Counted from the first letter of the stretch, positions 23,700 to 32,708 are shown. The stretch is 64,000 bases of DNA from Mucilaginibacter sp. (GCF_025359345.1 NZ_JANYGQ010000013.1:1-64000); one strand, 5' to 3'. Numbers and translations are program-made. The notes: generated by a model from the sequence alone, not told the origin.

Positions 23700-24485
23700 T
23701 CAAAACTTAATTAAGAAATCCTCCTTCGCTTGTCCCGGTTTAAAAAACACGAGCCCTATCCAAAATAAATCGGTAGTTACTGTAACCTGCGGATGTGCTT
23801 TTATCTGCGCCCAGGCTTCTTTCATGCCCTGGCTCCAGTAAATGTCGTCAAAAATAAGCATGGTATTTTCGTGTACTTTGGGCAGGCACCATTCAAAATA
23901 TTTAAGAGTGGCATCTTTTTGATGATTGCCGTCCACAAACACAAAATCAAGCTGGGGCAGATTATCAATGATGCCAGACAAGGTATCGTCAAAGTTGCCG
24001 ACGGTAGGTTCAACGGCATCAATGCCGCCATTTTTAAATGTTTCTTTCGCTATGCGGGCAGTTTCGGGACAGCCCTCCAGGGTGTAAACTTTTGCATCCG
24101 GTGCGGCATTTTGCAGGTAAAGGGTGGTTGTGCCGAGGCAGGTACCCAGTTCAATAATATTGCGGGGCTTTAAATCGGCTACCAGGCGGTGCAGCAACTG
24201 GGCCAGTTTAGGTGGTTTTAGGGCGTTTCGGGCAATGTCGCTTATCTTTTTCTGGCGATTATTATTTACATGCGAACCTGCGCCAAGGTCGGTTACGGTT
24301 ATAATCCGCGTGTCATTTATTAGCCCGTTGCGGATGTTCTCAACCTCGGTGTATACTTTTTTGGCGCGAAAATCGTAAATTACATCATCTATAAGCCGGT
24401 AGACAAATGGCGAGTGTACACCGTGCCTGTTTTTGGCTTTCAGCTTGTGCAGCACATAATCTGTAGCGAACCTAAAATTAAACAT
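23700..24485 (-). CDS. class I SAM-dependent methyltransferase
   Basis: The 261-residue protein has the SAM-binding core IIELGTCLGTTTLYLQ (motif I), VYTLEGCPETARIAKETF (motif II) and LDFVFVDGNHQKDATLKYFEWCLP, ending in IFDDIYWSQGMKEAW. It resembles O-methyltransferase-type proteins with the DG(N/S)H metal-site pattern. The N-terminal ~90 residues are family-specific. Substrate unknown. It is divergent from the transglutaminase-like gene, with only 43 bp between them. Confidence 0.88.
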   Translation of the reverse strand: MFNFRFATDYVLHKLKAKNRHGVHSPFVYRLIDDVIYDFRAKKVYTEVENIRNGLINDTRIITVTDLGAGSHVNNNRQKKISDIARNALKPPKLAQLLHRLVADLKPRNIIELGTCLGTTTLYLQNAAPDAKVYTLEGCPETARIAKETFKNGGIDAVEPTVGNFDDTLSGIIDNLPQLDFVFVDGNHQKDATLKYFEWCLPKVHENTMLIFDDIYWSQGMKEAWAQIKAHPQVTVTTDLFWIGLVFFKPGQAKEDFLIKF

Positions 24486-24528
24486 GGCTGTAAAAATATA
24501 GAAACGTTTAGTATTTTAGCGTGATAGC

Positions 24529-25407
24529 ATGATAAATCCAACAGAAGTAAATTCACTGATACGTTTATTGGACGACCCGGATAGCGAGATATTTGAACAC
24601 GTTCATGATAAGTTACTATCCTACGGCCCCGAAGTTATTGAATACCTTGAAGGCGCGTGGGAGCAGGCATTCGGCCCCTTGCAACAGGAACGCCTCGCCA
24701 ACCTGGTGCACGAAATCCAGTTCAGCATAGTAAAAAACGACCTGCAGCTCTGGCACCAAAGCGGCGCGTTTGATTTACTGCAGGGCATACTGATAATAAA
24801 CCGTTACCAATACCCCGATCTTGACGAGCAAAAGGTCATCAACCAAATTGAAGCCATTAAGCGCGACATCTGGATACAGATGATGAACGAGGCCAGCCCT
24901 GCCGAACAGGTGAAACTGATCAACCACGTTTTTTATAATATCTACGGCTTTAGCGGCAACACCGCCAACCACCTCGACCCACAAAACAGTTATATAAGCC
25001 AGGTGCTGGAAACAAAAAAAGGCAACCAGATTTCGCTGGCCATCATTTATTCCATCATCGCCCAAAAGCTGGATATACCAGTGTATGGCGTTAACCTGCC
25101 GCAGCATTTTATTTTAGCCTATTTAGATGAAAGCCTGCAAAGCGAATTCGAGGGTGGCATTTTATTTTACATTAACGCCTTTAACAAGGGCTTTATCTTC
25201 GGCCGCCGTGATGTTGACATGTTTTTAAAACAGCTGAACTTAAAATTTGATAAGCAATTTTACGAACCCTGCTCCAATACTGACATCATCAAACGGGTGC
25301 TGCGCAACCTGGTGAGCGCATACGAACATTTGGGGGCGAAGGATAAGGTGGCTGAGTTGAATGAATTGCTAAGCATGATCGATAGCCCAAGCCCCCTAAC
25401 CCCCTAA
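24529..25407 (+). CDS. SirB1/transglutaminase-core-2 family protein
   Basis: The 292-residue protein has a helical N-terminus and a core resembling the SirB1 family: YGFSGNTANHLDPQNSYISQVLETKKGNQISLAIIYSIIAQKLDIPVYGVNLPQHFILAY. The KKGN-x-SLA-x-IY segment replaces the transglutaminase Cys region, so it is probably not an active transglutaminase. Function unknown. The last residues, SPSPLTP, and the TAA stop are encoded by the left arm of the 25389-25498 palindrome, so the natural C-terminus was probably altered by that repeat. Confidence 0.82.
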   Translation: MINPTEVNSLIRLLDDPDSEIFEHVHDKLLSYGPEVIEYLEGAWEQAFGPLQQERLANLVHEIQFSIVKNDLQLWHQSGAFDLLQGILIINRYQYPDLDEQKVINQIEAIKRDIWIQMMNEASPAEQVKLINHVFYNIYGFSGNTANHLDPQNSYISQVLETKKGNQISLAIIYSIIAQKLDIPVYGVNLPQHFILAYLDESLQSEFEGGILFYINAFNKGFIFGRRDVDMFLKQLNLKFDKQFYEPCSNTDIIKRVLRNLVSAYEHLGAKDKVAELNELLSMIDSPSPLTP

Positions 25408-25498
25408 AGGGGGAACTTTTGATTTGCAAAGCGATAATTTTTTGTTCCCCTTTAGGGTTTTTGGGGCTTGCCTCCCCCTTTAGGGGGCTGGGGGGCTT
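25389..25498. repeat. 110-bp CCCCCTAAAGGGGG palindromic element
   Basis: 25-bp inverted arms (25389-25413 and 25474-25498, two mismatches) each contain CCCCCTAAAGGGGG. The TAA of the left arm ends the plus-strand gene and the TAA of the right arm ends the minus-strand gene. Related words occur at 17455-17476, 32422-32440 and 34011-34029. Confidence 0.85.
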
Positions 25499-26397
25499 AC
25501 GAATTTATTCTCCACCAACCACTCCTTCGCCCAATCCATCCATTTGCCTTTGTTTTTCGAATTGTTCATGCCAAAACCATGGCCGCCTTCTTCAAACAGG
25601 TGCATTTCAGCTTTAACTTTCGCTGCCAGCAGGGCCTCGTAAAACATCAGGCTGTTTTGAACGGGCACAACGTCGTCATCTTCCGCATGCACCAAAAATG
25701 TTGGCGGAGTGTTGGCGGTTACCTGTTTTTCGTTGCTGTATAAGTTTATCAAATCGGCACCGGGCGTTTTACCTACCAGGTTTTCGCGCGAGCCAACATG
25801 CGCCTGCGGACCAAAACTTATTACAGGGTATATCAGCATCATAAAATCAGGCCGGGCGCTTATATTGTCTTTGTCATCCACCAGCACCTTGTCGAAATGG
25901 GTGCCCTCAGTTGATGCCAGGTGTCCACCCGCCGAGAACCCAATTATGCCGATCTTATCAGGTTTGATGCCCCATTTTGCAGCATTGCGGCGCACCAAAA
26001 TAACGCCCTGTTGTGCATCCTGCAGCGGACCGATGGTTTTATCAACCATAATACTATCGCTGGGCAGACGGTATTTTACCACAAATGCGGTTACGCCAAA
26101 GCTGGCAAAGGCCCTGGCAATATCACGCCCTTCGTGCCATGATGCAAGCCCGGCATAGGCGCCGCCCGGGTAAATTACCACAGCGGTTCCGTTGGCCGTT
26201 CCGGCAGTCGGTAAGTATGGCGTAATAGTAGGTACGCTTACTTTGGTGATCCAATCCTTATTGATGTTCTCAACATAGGTTTTGGGGGTTGGCTTTGCGT
26301 TGGGTATTCCGTTTGGATACAATGGCATTGGTTGTTCCTGGGCGCGCGCTGCACATACCGCACCAATGAGCATTAAGGAGCACAAAATTGTTTTCAT
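25480..26397 (-). CDS. exported alpha/beta-hydrolase (acetyl-xylan-esterase-like)
   Basis: The 305-residue protein has a signal peptide (about 1-19, CAARA-Q). The hydrolase core shows the oxyanion region VIYPGGAYAG, nucleophile elbow GFSAGGH, acid in HAEDDDVVP and His in EEGGHGFGM. This pattern fits BD-FAE/Axe-type esterases that remove acetyl groups from plant polysaccharides. The C-terminal SPPAP and stop come from the right arm of the palindrome at 25389-25498. The neighbouring DUF1080 gene upstream may be part of the same sugar-related region, though 48 bp separate them. Confidence 0.88.
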   Translation of the reverse strand: MKTILCSLMLIGAVCAARAQEQPMPLYPNGIPNAKPTPKTYVENINKDWITKVSVPTITPYLPTAGTANGTAVVIYPGGAYAGLASWHEGRDIARAFASFGVTAFVVKYRLPSDSIMVDKTIGPLQDAQQGVILVRRNAAKWGIKPDKIGIIGFSAGGHLASTEGTHFDKVLVDDKDNISARPDFMMLIYPVISFGPQAHVGSRENLVGKTPGADLINLYSNEKQVTANTPPTFLVHAEDDDVVPVQNSLMFYEALLAAKVKAEMHLFEEGGHGFGMNNSKNKGKWMDWAKEWLVENKFVSPPAP

Positions 26398-26445
26398 AAA
26401 TGGTTATTTCAGCTTAATTGATATAGTTAACGTTAGGCACAACGT

Positions 26446-27312
26446 TTAGTTAAAATACTTTTGATATTCGGCGGGTATCCCGTCAATCTTTTTTATCATG
26501 ATATCCTTATAATACACTTCGGCAGCTTCACTTTGTATTTGTATTTTGCCTTTTACCAGTGGTTTGACTTCACCGTTAACCATGTAGCGGCTGTTTTGTA
26601 GCGCCATTACCACCTGCCCGTTTACTATTCGGATGCTTTTGTCGCCATAGGTTATCAATTCAAGCGTATTCCAGCCGTTTTTGTTTTCGGCATCAACGCC
26701 GGCATGGCAGAAACCGCCATTGCCTGTGCCGCCACCAAATGCGGTCAAGGGGCCATTGTTATCAAAAAAATAATCCTTGCCGTCTTTGCGGGCCTTAACA
26801 TCGGCCCTTGAACTGGCTTGCGACCAAAAATCGCCCATCCCTTTTTCGGTTACCTGGAACTCCTGGCTCAGCATCCAGGTGCGCCAGTATTCAACCCCGC
26901 AAGGCCCTTGAGAGTGGTATAAAATGCCGGAATCCTTATCCTCAGTTAAACGCGGCGCCCACTTTTTATCGCCCCATTTTACTTTTAGCTTCAGGTGATA
27001 ATTATCAAATTCCTGTTTGGTAAAAACGCAGCCATATATGTCGCCATAAATTTTTAATACCGGTTGGCCGTCTTCCATAATAACCGAAAAAACGTTGTCC
27101 TGGTTTTTGTTATAGCCAATTGGTTTTACATCGGTACCATCGGCGTTTTTCGGAGCTTCGCCTTTATAGCCGTTAGGAAAACGGAAACTTTGATATATTT
27201 CCCATTGGGATAGCTTTTTATCAAGCAATGGCGTCCATTCATCTTTTGGTTTAAAAGAGGTGGAACATAAAAGCACGGTCAAAAAGCAAAACCACAGGAG
27301 CAAGTTTTTCAT
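26446..27312 (-). CDS. exported DUF1080 (3-keto-disaccharide hydrolase-like) protein
   Basis: Start at ATG 27312, which gives a signal peptide (MKNLLLWFCFLTVLLCSTSF). A longer frame would run into the repeat element at 27381-27513 and is an artefact. The 288-residue protein has the DUF1080 concanavalin-like fold: KDSGILYHSQGPCGVEYWRTW, WNTLELITYGDKSIRIVNGQVV and a final SEAAEVYYKDIMIKKID. Family members hydrolyse 3-keto-glycosides or bind sugars. Exact substrate unknown. A second DUF1080 gene lies at 45908. Confidence 0.88.
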   Translation of the reverse strand: MKNLLLWFCFLTVLLCSTSFKPKDEWTPLLDKKLSQWEIYQSFRFPNGYKGEAPKNADGTDVKPIGYNKNQDNVFSVIMEDGQPVLKIYGDIYGCVFTKQEFDNYHLKLKVKWGDKKWAPRLTEDKDSGILYHSQGPCGVEYWRTWMLSQEFQVTEKGMGDFWSQASSRADVKARKDGKDYFFDNNGPLTAFGGGTGNGGFCHAGVDAENKNGWNTLELITYGDKSIRIVNGQVVMALQNSRYMVNGEVKPLVKGKIQIQSEAAEVYYKDIMIKKIDGIPAEYQKYFN

Positions 27313-27380
27313 AATGCTAATGTCATGAAATAAATTGGTTTTTGCGAATGGACGGTGCACCCTGCATTTGCATTTAGCGC

Positions 27381-27513
27381 AGGCCTGCGACCTGCGCTGA
27401 AGAATGCCGGTCCTTTGGGGCTGGGTGTTTTGCATTCGTTACCGATATCATTAAGAAAAAGAAAATTTCAAAGCTCCAACGGAGCGCAATTCATCAGCAC
27501 AGGTCGCAGGCCT
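27381..27513. repeat. palindromic element, copy 1 (AGGCCTGCGACCTG family)
   Basis: 20-bp inverted ends, one mismatch (27381-27400 and 27494-27513). The interior has CTTTGGGGCTGGG near the left and GCTCCAACGGAGC near the right. A longer copy in opposite orientation lies at 33896-34056. There is no ORF of its own, and long frames through it are spurious. Confidence 0.85.
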
Positions 27514-27529
27514 GTGGTATAATGAAGTT

Positions 27530-28294
27530 TTATTCTTCCTTCTTCAAATTAACCATCTCCGTAAAACTCTTAGCCGCATTGGTAAAATCAGACGGCACCA
27601 AAACTATCGTGGTGGTGTTGTTATCGATACCTATTTCGGATAGCATTTGCATACGGCGCAGTTCGAGGGCTATCGGGCTGCCTTCCATTTGCTTGGCACC
27701 CTGCGTAAGTTTGATGGATGCTTCCAGCTCGGCTTCAGCCTTGATAATACGGGCGCGTTTTTCGCGGATGGCTTCGGCTTCGCGGGCCATTGCACGTTGC
27801 ATCGATTCAGGGATTTCTACATCCTTCATCTCTACCATTTCAATTTTAATGCCCCAGTTTTCGGTGGCAGCATCAACAATTTTTTGCAGGGTGCGGTTAA
27901 TTTCCTCCCGTTCGCGCAAAACTTCGTCCAAATGGTGCTGACCAATAATGTTACGCAAGGCAGTTACCGAAAACTGGTAAACCGCGCGCTGGTAGCTAGC
28001 CACTTTAATAATAGCGTCTTCGGGATTGGTTACCTTAAACCATAGTACAGCATTAACCTTTATCGTTACACTGTCTTTAGTGATGGTTTCCTGCTGCTCA
28101 AGATCGACCGTGTTGGTGCGGATATCGACAGTTACCTGCCGGTCGACAAACGGGATGATGAGATAAATGCCCGGACCCTTGGTTTTATGATAGCGGCCCA
28201 AACGAAAAACAACGGCGCGCTGGTACTCCTGCGCAATGCGGACGCCCATTATTATTAAAATAAGGGCGATAAAAGCTGGAATTAATAAATACAT
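27530..28294 (-). CDS. slipin/stomatin-like SPFH protein
   Basis: The 254-residue protein has one N-terminal membrane segment (about 2-18) and an SPFH domain: QRAVVFRLGRYHKTKGPGIYLIIPFVDR, VTIKVNAVLWFKV, TALRNIIGQHHLDEVLREREEIN. A charged coiled-coil follows (MQRAMAREAEAIREKRARIIKAEAELEAS). Slipins form membrane-bound oligomers and often pair with an NfeD protease partner, which is not present next to it. Role likely in membrane organisation. Confidence 0.92.
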   Translation of the reverse strand: MYLLIPAFIALILIIMGVRIAQEYQRAVVFRLGRYHKTKGPGIYLIIPFVDRQVTVDIRTNTVDLEQQETITKDSVTIKVNAVLWFKVTNPEDAIIKVASYQRAVYQFSVTALRNIIGQHHLDEVLREREEINRTLQKIVDAATENWGIKIEMVEMKDVEIPESMQRAMAREAEAIREKRARIIKAEAELEASIKLTQGAKQMEGSPIALELRRMQMLSEIGIDNNTTTIVLVPSDFTNAAKSFTEMVNLKKEE

Positions 28295-28462
28295 GATTTT
28301 GGTTTTGTTTAAATCGCCTGCCTTGTTAAATCCGGGAGAATATTGACATCGGGGAAAGTATCACCGGTACGCGATTGTTGAGTAAATGTATATACATTCC
28401 TGGCGATAGTGAAATGTTTTGAAGGAATATTTTTAAGTGGAATTTCCTTCTACATAAACACA

Positions 28463-28960
28463 TCAATAAATTACCACACTAAAATTTGTATTTGCGTTTT
28501 GAGTTACGTCTATCGAAGGGGCATCAACAATATCCGACGCATTGATAACACCATCGCCATTGGTATCTCTAAACCTCACCCCGCCAATTATACCCGGGGG
28601 CGATTGCGCCGGACTGTAATCTATCTCAGTTTGAGAACCGAAAATACCGACAGGAATATAGCCGTTGTAGTAATTGGCGGCGCTGCTGTTTTTTACAATA
28701 ATATAGTATTTTGCCTGGTACGCTACCGTAAAGGTTGTTTTGCCTGATGCATCGGTAACCTGCGAATATTTGGGCGAACCGCTTGTTGCTGCGGCAGCAG
28801 TTTCATAAAGGTTAACAGTTGCCCCATTTGATTCGGCACCCGATGGACCCTTGGATACAGCAACCGAAATTGTCGTGGCGTTGGTTGTACTGTTGGTTTT
28901 TTTACAGGAAAATGCTAATGCTGCAATTGCCAAAAGCATTAACAGGGGTAATTTCTTCAT
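28463..28960 (-). CDS. lipoprotein with a dockerin-like calcium loop
   Basis: The 165-residue protein has a lipoprotein signal (ALAFSC, Cys19, followed by KK). Residues ~30-115 look like a carboxypeptidase-regulatory or prealbumin-like beta-sandwich (GATVNLYETAAAA, DASGKTTFTVAYQAKYYIIVKN). Near the end is DTNGDGVINASDIV, a single EF-hand or dockerin-type calcium loop. It is probably a surface or periplasmic lipoprotein of unknown function. The 168-bp gap to the slipin gene shows no gene. Confidence 0.72.
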   Translation of the reverse strand: MKKLPLLMLLAIAALAFSCKKTNSTTNATTISVAVSKGPSGAESNGATVNLYETAAAATSGSPKYSQVTDASGKTTFTVAYQAKYYIIVKNSSAANYYNGYIPVGIFGSQTEIDYSPAQSPPGIIGGVRFRDTNGDGVINASDIVDAPSIDVTQNANTNFSVVIY

Positions 28961-29016
28961 TTATTGTAAATAGAGGGGTAAAAGCTCAATCACTATAATA
29001 ACGTGAAAAAACCTTT

Positions 29017-29556
29017 CTATTTCACTCGTTTATAAATATCTCTCAAATTCCGGCCCATTTCTTTGTAGTCGAGGCCATAGCCAACTACAAATTCATTCTC
29101 AATTTCAAACCCTACGTACTTCAATTCGTCAATTGGTTTTAGCAAGGCCGACGGTTTTAGTAGCAGCGAACAAAGTTTTATTGACGCAGGCTGTTTTGCG
29201 CGCAATTTATCCAGTAAATAGCTGGCCGTGTTACCAGTGTCGACAATATCTTCAATAACTACTACGTCGCGGCCTTTAATATCAACGCTAAAGTCGATAT
29301 CGTCGCGTATTTTCAGCGTGCTTTTTGTGCCGCCGTAGTACGATGCCAGCTTGGTGAACGTTATTTCGCAAGGGATATCAATTTGCTTAATAATGTCGGC
29401 AATGAACAAAAAGCTGCCATTTAAAACCCCTACGAACACGGGGATGGTGTGTTGGTAGTCGGCATTTAGCTGCTTTCCAATTGTTTTAATACGCTCTTCT
29501 ATAGCGGCCGATTTTATGAGGGGCTCAAATTTAATGTCGGCTATTTGTAGTTCCAT
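29017..29556 (-). CDS. hpt: hypoxanthine phosphoribosyltransferase
   Basis: The 179-residue enzyme turns hypoxanthine or guanine with PRPP into nucleotides in purine salvage. The PRPP-binding motif VVVIEDIVDTGNTASYLL and the flexible-loop region KLASYYGG are typical, with the base-binding FVVGYGLDYKEMGRNLRDIY at the end. Length fits. TATCTTGG, one base off the -7 consensus, ends 5 bp before the ATG. Confidence 0.93.
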   Translation of the reverse strand: MELQIADIKFEPLIKSAAIEERIKTIGKQLNADYQHTIPVFVGVLNGSFLFIADIIKQIDIPCEITFTKLASYYGGTKSTLKIRDDIDFSVDIKGRDVVVIEDIVDTGNTASYLLDKLRAKQPASIKLCSLLLKPSALLKPIDELKYVGFEIENEFVVGYGLDYKEMGRNLRDIYKRVK

Positions 29557-29621
29557 TGGGCCAAGATAAATAATTGTGCTGATACTGAACTTAAAAATAT
29601 TATTTCAGCCCTAATCGCAGT

Positions 29622-30347
29622 CTACTTAATATAATAATCAAATTTTATTGTTTGCCCGCCAGCTGCCGCGGCGCTTGCCGGTAGCCCGTTAGCTAAATAT
29701 TGGTAGGTATAGGTACTAGGCATCGAGCTTGTTTTAATTACGTTATTAGCGCTGCCCAATGTCGCATCGTTTACCATAAACAACGCGAACAGGTTATTAA
29801 CCCCCACATCGGCAAGCGGCGACTTTTTATCATCATACTGGATATCAACCGAACTGGTTATTCCAGCGCTGTGGCCGGTAATGTTGGTTGCGTTTCCCTT
29901 ACTGTCGCGTTGGTAGTCAATCACATAATCATTCTCTCCAAGGTAGCGTATAACCTGGTTGTTGCTAAGCACAAAAGCATATTTTAAATAGGGCGTAACG
30001 CCGTCGGCGGCGTATTGCTGCACCACAACTGAGTCGGCATTGTATCTGAACTTTTCGATAAATGTTAAAGTACCATTGTTTACAATTGATACAGTAGCCA
30101 ACGTATTGTTAGCGTTATAACTGTAATTACATGTTTCAATCGAGTTGGTAGAATGACTTGATACGATGCGGTTTTGGTCGTCATAAGTAAAATTATCGCT
30201 CCAGGTAACACCGGCCAAAGTGTAGGTTGCCGATTTTAACAGGTAAGTGCCATTAACATTCTTGTTGCCATCAATTATTACGCTGTCTTTTTTACAACCG
30301 GCAAACAGCAACACGGCAAGCAGCATGGGTAGTAACAAAGTCTTCAT
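29622..30347 (-). CDS. lipoprotein with YD-like strands (DUF4595-like)
   Basis: Start at ATG 30347, because the longer frame adds residues before a clean lipoprotein signal (MKTLLLPMLLAVLLFAGC, Cys18, then KKDS). The 241-residue protein has repeating strands such as FTYDDQNRIVSSHS, CNYSYNANNTLATVSIV and FRYNADSVVV, like the DUF4595 and RHS/YD-type propeller strands seen in Bacteroidota lipoproteins. Function unknown. Confidence 0.72.
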   Translation of the reverse strand: MKTLLLPMLLAVLLFAGCKKDSVIIDGNKNVNGTYLLKSATYTLAGVTWSDNFTYDDQNRIVSSHSTNSIETCNYSYNANNTLATVSIVNNGTLTFIEKFRYNADSVVVQQYAADGVTPYLKYAFVLSNNQVIRYLGENDYVIDYQRDSKGNATNITGHSAGITSSVDIQYDDKKSPLADVGVNNLFALFMVNDATLGSANNVIKTSSMPSTYTYQYLANGLPASAAAAGGQTIKFDYYIK

Positions 30348-30517
30348 GGTTTTCGAAATTGGCAGTATAAATTTACGACTATTTTTCAATAAACAAATGA
30401 TTGTGAATGATTTGCGAAATCACTTTAAAAAAGCAAAACGTGGCTTTTCCCAAAGCGATGGTTTTTAAACCCATCGCGATAATGAAATTTCCCGCCGGGC
30501 CTTTATGCCCTTTTCTT

Positions 30518-30563
30518 TTCTTCTTTCGGACTTCCGGACTTTTCCGACTTTACTAACTTTACC
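30518..30563 (+). repeat. GGACTTTCCGACTT word repeat before M16 gene
   Basis: TTCGGACTTCCGGACTTTTCCGACTTTACTAACTTTACC-type tract, the same words as at 3622-3699 and 35150-35190, ending 11 bp before the -7 element of the M16 gene. Confidence 0.6.
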
Positions 30564-30573
30564 ACTAAAACCC

Positions 30574-30581
30574 TATCTTTG
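30574..30581 (+). promoter_or_regulatory. -7 element TATCTTTG for the M16 peptidase gene
   Basis: TAnnTTTG match, 12 bp before the ATG at 30594. An in-frame TTG inside it is not a start. Confidence 0.6.
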
Positions 30582-30593
30582 CGCCTCAAACAA

Positions 30594-31826
30594 ATGACGG
30601 ATTACCAGCTCCACACGTTACCTAACGGCATCAGGATACTTTACAAGCATGCAGCGTCGACCATAACGCATTGCTGTTTTATTGTTAACGCAGGTTCGCG
30701 CGATGAAACTGAACGCCAAACCGGCCTGGCGCATTTTATAGAGCACCTGTTATTTAAGGAAACCGAACGCCGCAACACCAACCAGATACTAAACAGGCTT
30801 GAACTGGTGGGCGCTGATTTAAACGCCTACACCACCAAAGAATATACCTGCATCCACGCCTCGTTGCTGAACCAACACCTCGAACGCACCATTGATCTTT
30901 TTGAGGATATCTTGTTCCATTCCACTTTCCCTGAAGACGAGCAGGAAAAGGAGCGCGGCGTTATACTTGATGAAATTTCATCATACCTCGATCAACCGGA
31001 GGAAGCCATACAGGATGATTTTGAGGAGCTTTTGTTTAAGGGCCACCCGCTGGGCAACAACATTTTAGGCACACCCGAAACTGTTGCCAGGTTAAACAGT
31101 GCGGATATCAACGAATTTATAGCTGCTAACTACAACACTTCGGAAATGGTTTTTGCGGTTTTTGGCGATTATAATTTAAAAAAGGTTATTCGCCTGTCCG
31201 AAAAATACTTTGGCACTATACCTGCCAGTTCCGCAAAAAAGAACCGCATCGCCCCTGCCCTGATAGCGCCATCAAAAACAATCATCACTAAGCCCATATC
31301 GCAAACGCATTGTATTATCGGCAGCAGGGCCTACCCGGCATCGCATCAGCATAAAAACGGCTTATTGCTGTTGAATAATTTACTGGGCGGTATGGGCATG
31401 AGCAGCCGCCTGAACCTGGAGATAAGGGAGAAACATGGCATTGCCTATACCGTTGAATCGAATTATACAACATTAAGCGATACCGGCATTTTCTCCATTT
31501 ATTTTGGCACTGATAGCGAAAAGGCTGAAAAAGCGACGAAACTCATCCACAAAGAATTAAAAAAACTGCGCGATAATAAGCTCGGCACCTTGCAGCTGCA
31601 CCAGGCTAAAGAAAAGTTTATCGGCCAAATAGCCCTTGCCGAAGAAAACCGCATGAGCCTGATTATCTCGATGGCCAAAAGCCTGCTCGATTTTAATTGC
31701 ATCGATACCCTGCAGCAACTGTTTGATAAAATTAATGCCGTTACCGCCGAAGATTTGTTAGCTATAAGTAATGAAATCTTTGATAGCAACAAGATGATTA
31801 CCTTACTATTTGAGCCTAAGGAATAA
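30594..31826 (+). CDS. M16-family zinc peptidase
   Basis: Start at ATG 30594 (MTDYQLHTLPNGIRIL). The 410-residue protein has the inverted zinc motif HFIEHLLFK (HxxEH) with downstream Glu region, and the second-domain pattern NNLLGGMGMSSRLNLEIREKHGIAYTVES. This is the single-unit form related to mitochondrial processing peptidase and PqqL. There is no signal peptide, so it is cytosolic. The peptide deformylase gene follows after 18 bp but has its own -7 element. Confidence 0.92.
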   Translation: MTDYQLHTLPNGIRILYKHAASTITHCCFIVNAGSRDETERQTGLAHFIEHLLFKETERRNTNQILNRLELVGADLNAYTTKEYTCIHASLLNQHLERTIDLFEDILFHSTFPEDEQEKERGVILDEISSYLDQPEEAIQDDFEELLFKGHPLGNNILGTPETVARLNSADINEFIAANYNTSEMVFAVFGDYNLKKVIRLSEKYFGTIPASSAKKNRIAPALIAPSKTIITKPISQTHCIIGSRAYPASHQHKNGLLLLNNLLGGMGMSSRLNLEIREKHGIAYTVESNYTTLSDTGIFSIYFGTDSEKAEKATKLIHKELKKLRDNKLGTLQLHQAKEKFIGQIALAEENRMSLIISMAKSLLDFNCIDTLQQLFDKINAVTAEDLLAISNEIFDSNKMITLLFEPKE

Positions 31827-31831
31827 TCCCG

Positions 31832-31839
31832 TATTTTTG
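31832..31839 (+). promoter_or_regulatory. -7 element TATTTTTG for def
   Basis: TAnnTTTG match ending 5 bp before the def ATG. A transcript from it would be nearly leaderless. Confidence 0.6.
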
Positions 31840-31844
31840 CACCC

Positions 31845-32417
31845 ATGAAGTTTCCAATAATAGCATACGGCGACCCTGTTTTACGACGCAAAGCAACAGC
31901 AATTGAACCTGACGAATATCCTCATATAAAAGAACTGGTTGAAAACATGTTCGAGACCATGTACGGTGCCCACGGCGTCGGACTGGCAGCCCCACAGGTC
32001 GGCCTGAGCATGCGCTTATTTGTTATTGATGCTTCAACCTTTGGCGATGACGATCCTTCATTAAAAGATTTTAAGAAAGCTTTTATCAATGCCAATATTT
32101 TAGATGAAACCGGTGACGAGTGGGCCTTTAATGAAGGCTGCCTGAGTATACCCGAGATAAGGGAAGACGTTTACCGCAAACCAGTCGTAACGCTATCCTA
32201 CTACGACGAAGACTGGAAACACCACGAAGAAACTTTTAAAGGTATGGCCGCCCGCGTTATCCAGCACGAGTACGACCATATTGAAGGCAAACTGTTTACT
32301 GATAAGCTTAACCCTTTGCGCAAGCGTATGATTGAAAAAAAGCTGAACGATATTTCGAAAGGCATTGTGGATGTTGATTATAAAATGAAATTCCCGGCAG
32401 CAAAAAAGGGAAGGTAG
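31845..32417 (+). CDS. def: peptide deformylase
   Basis: The 190-residue metalloenzyme removes formyl groups from new proteins. The three motifs are complete: GVGLAAPQVG, EGCLSIP (metal Cys) and QHEYDHIEG (two metal His and catalytic Glu). Length fits. It follows the M16 gene closely. The gap after it contains a CCCCAGCCCC-type repeat and then the 3' end of a pseudogene on the other strand. Confidence 0.95.
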   Translation: MKFPIIAYGDPVLRRKATAIEPDEYPHIKELVENMFETMYGAHGVGLAAPQVGLSMRLFVIDASTFGDDDPSLKDFKKAFINANILDETGDEWAFNEGCLSIPEIREDVYRKPVVTLSYYDEDWKHHEETFKGMAARVIQHEYDHIEGKLFTDKLNPLRKRMIEKKLNDISKGIVDVDYKMKFPAAKKGR

Positions 32418-32499
32418 TTTGGCCCCCAGCCCCTGAAGGGGAGCAGCTTCACCAGTCTTAAAAGCCTGGGCTATAGTTCCTCCCCTCTGTAGAAACGCC

Positions 32500-32706
32500 T
32501 TATTTCACGCTAAACGCCAGCTCATTTTCCCAAATAACCTTTCTGTCCAGCTGTGCTTTGAAATTGGCCATGGCAAATTATTCATCAGGTGATATGACCT
32601 TTGAAAATATCCGCATTCCATTTACATAAATGTTTACCTTTTGTTTATAATCAACCGCCTATAATTTCGTCGGTAAAAGCAGTAGCAAAAAAATAGCTTT
32701 TCTCAT
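32500..32706 (-). pseudogene. small exported protein with two in-frame stops
   Basis: From the ATG at 32706 a single frame of 69 codons reads a signal peptide (MRKAIFLLLLLPTKL), a TAG at codon 16, AVDYKQKVNIYVNGMRIFSKV, a TAA at codon 43, then FKAQLDRKVIWENELAFSVK and a TAA. The ATG lies 2 bp after the stop of the DUF4932 gene, as expected for an operon partner. Both internal stops could come from single C-to-T changes of Gln codons. The original protein is not recognised. It may be the remnant of a longer gene. Confidence 0.6.
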
Positions 32707-32708
32707 GT

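Noticed and set aside
24529..25407. Active transglutaminase
   Set aside because: The catalytic Cys region is replaced as in SirB1-like proteins.
27313..27435. Longer N-terminus of the DUF1080 gene at 26446
   Set aside because: The extra residues (including QRRSQACA) are translation of the palindromic element, and a clear signal peptide starts at 27312.
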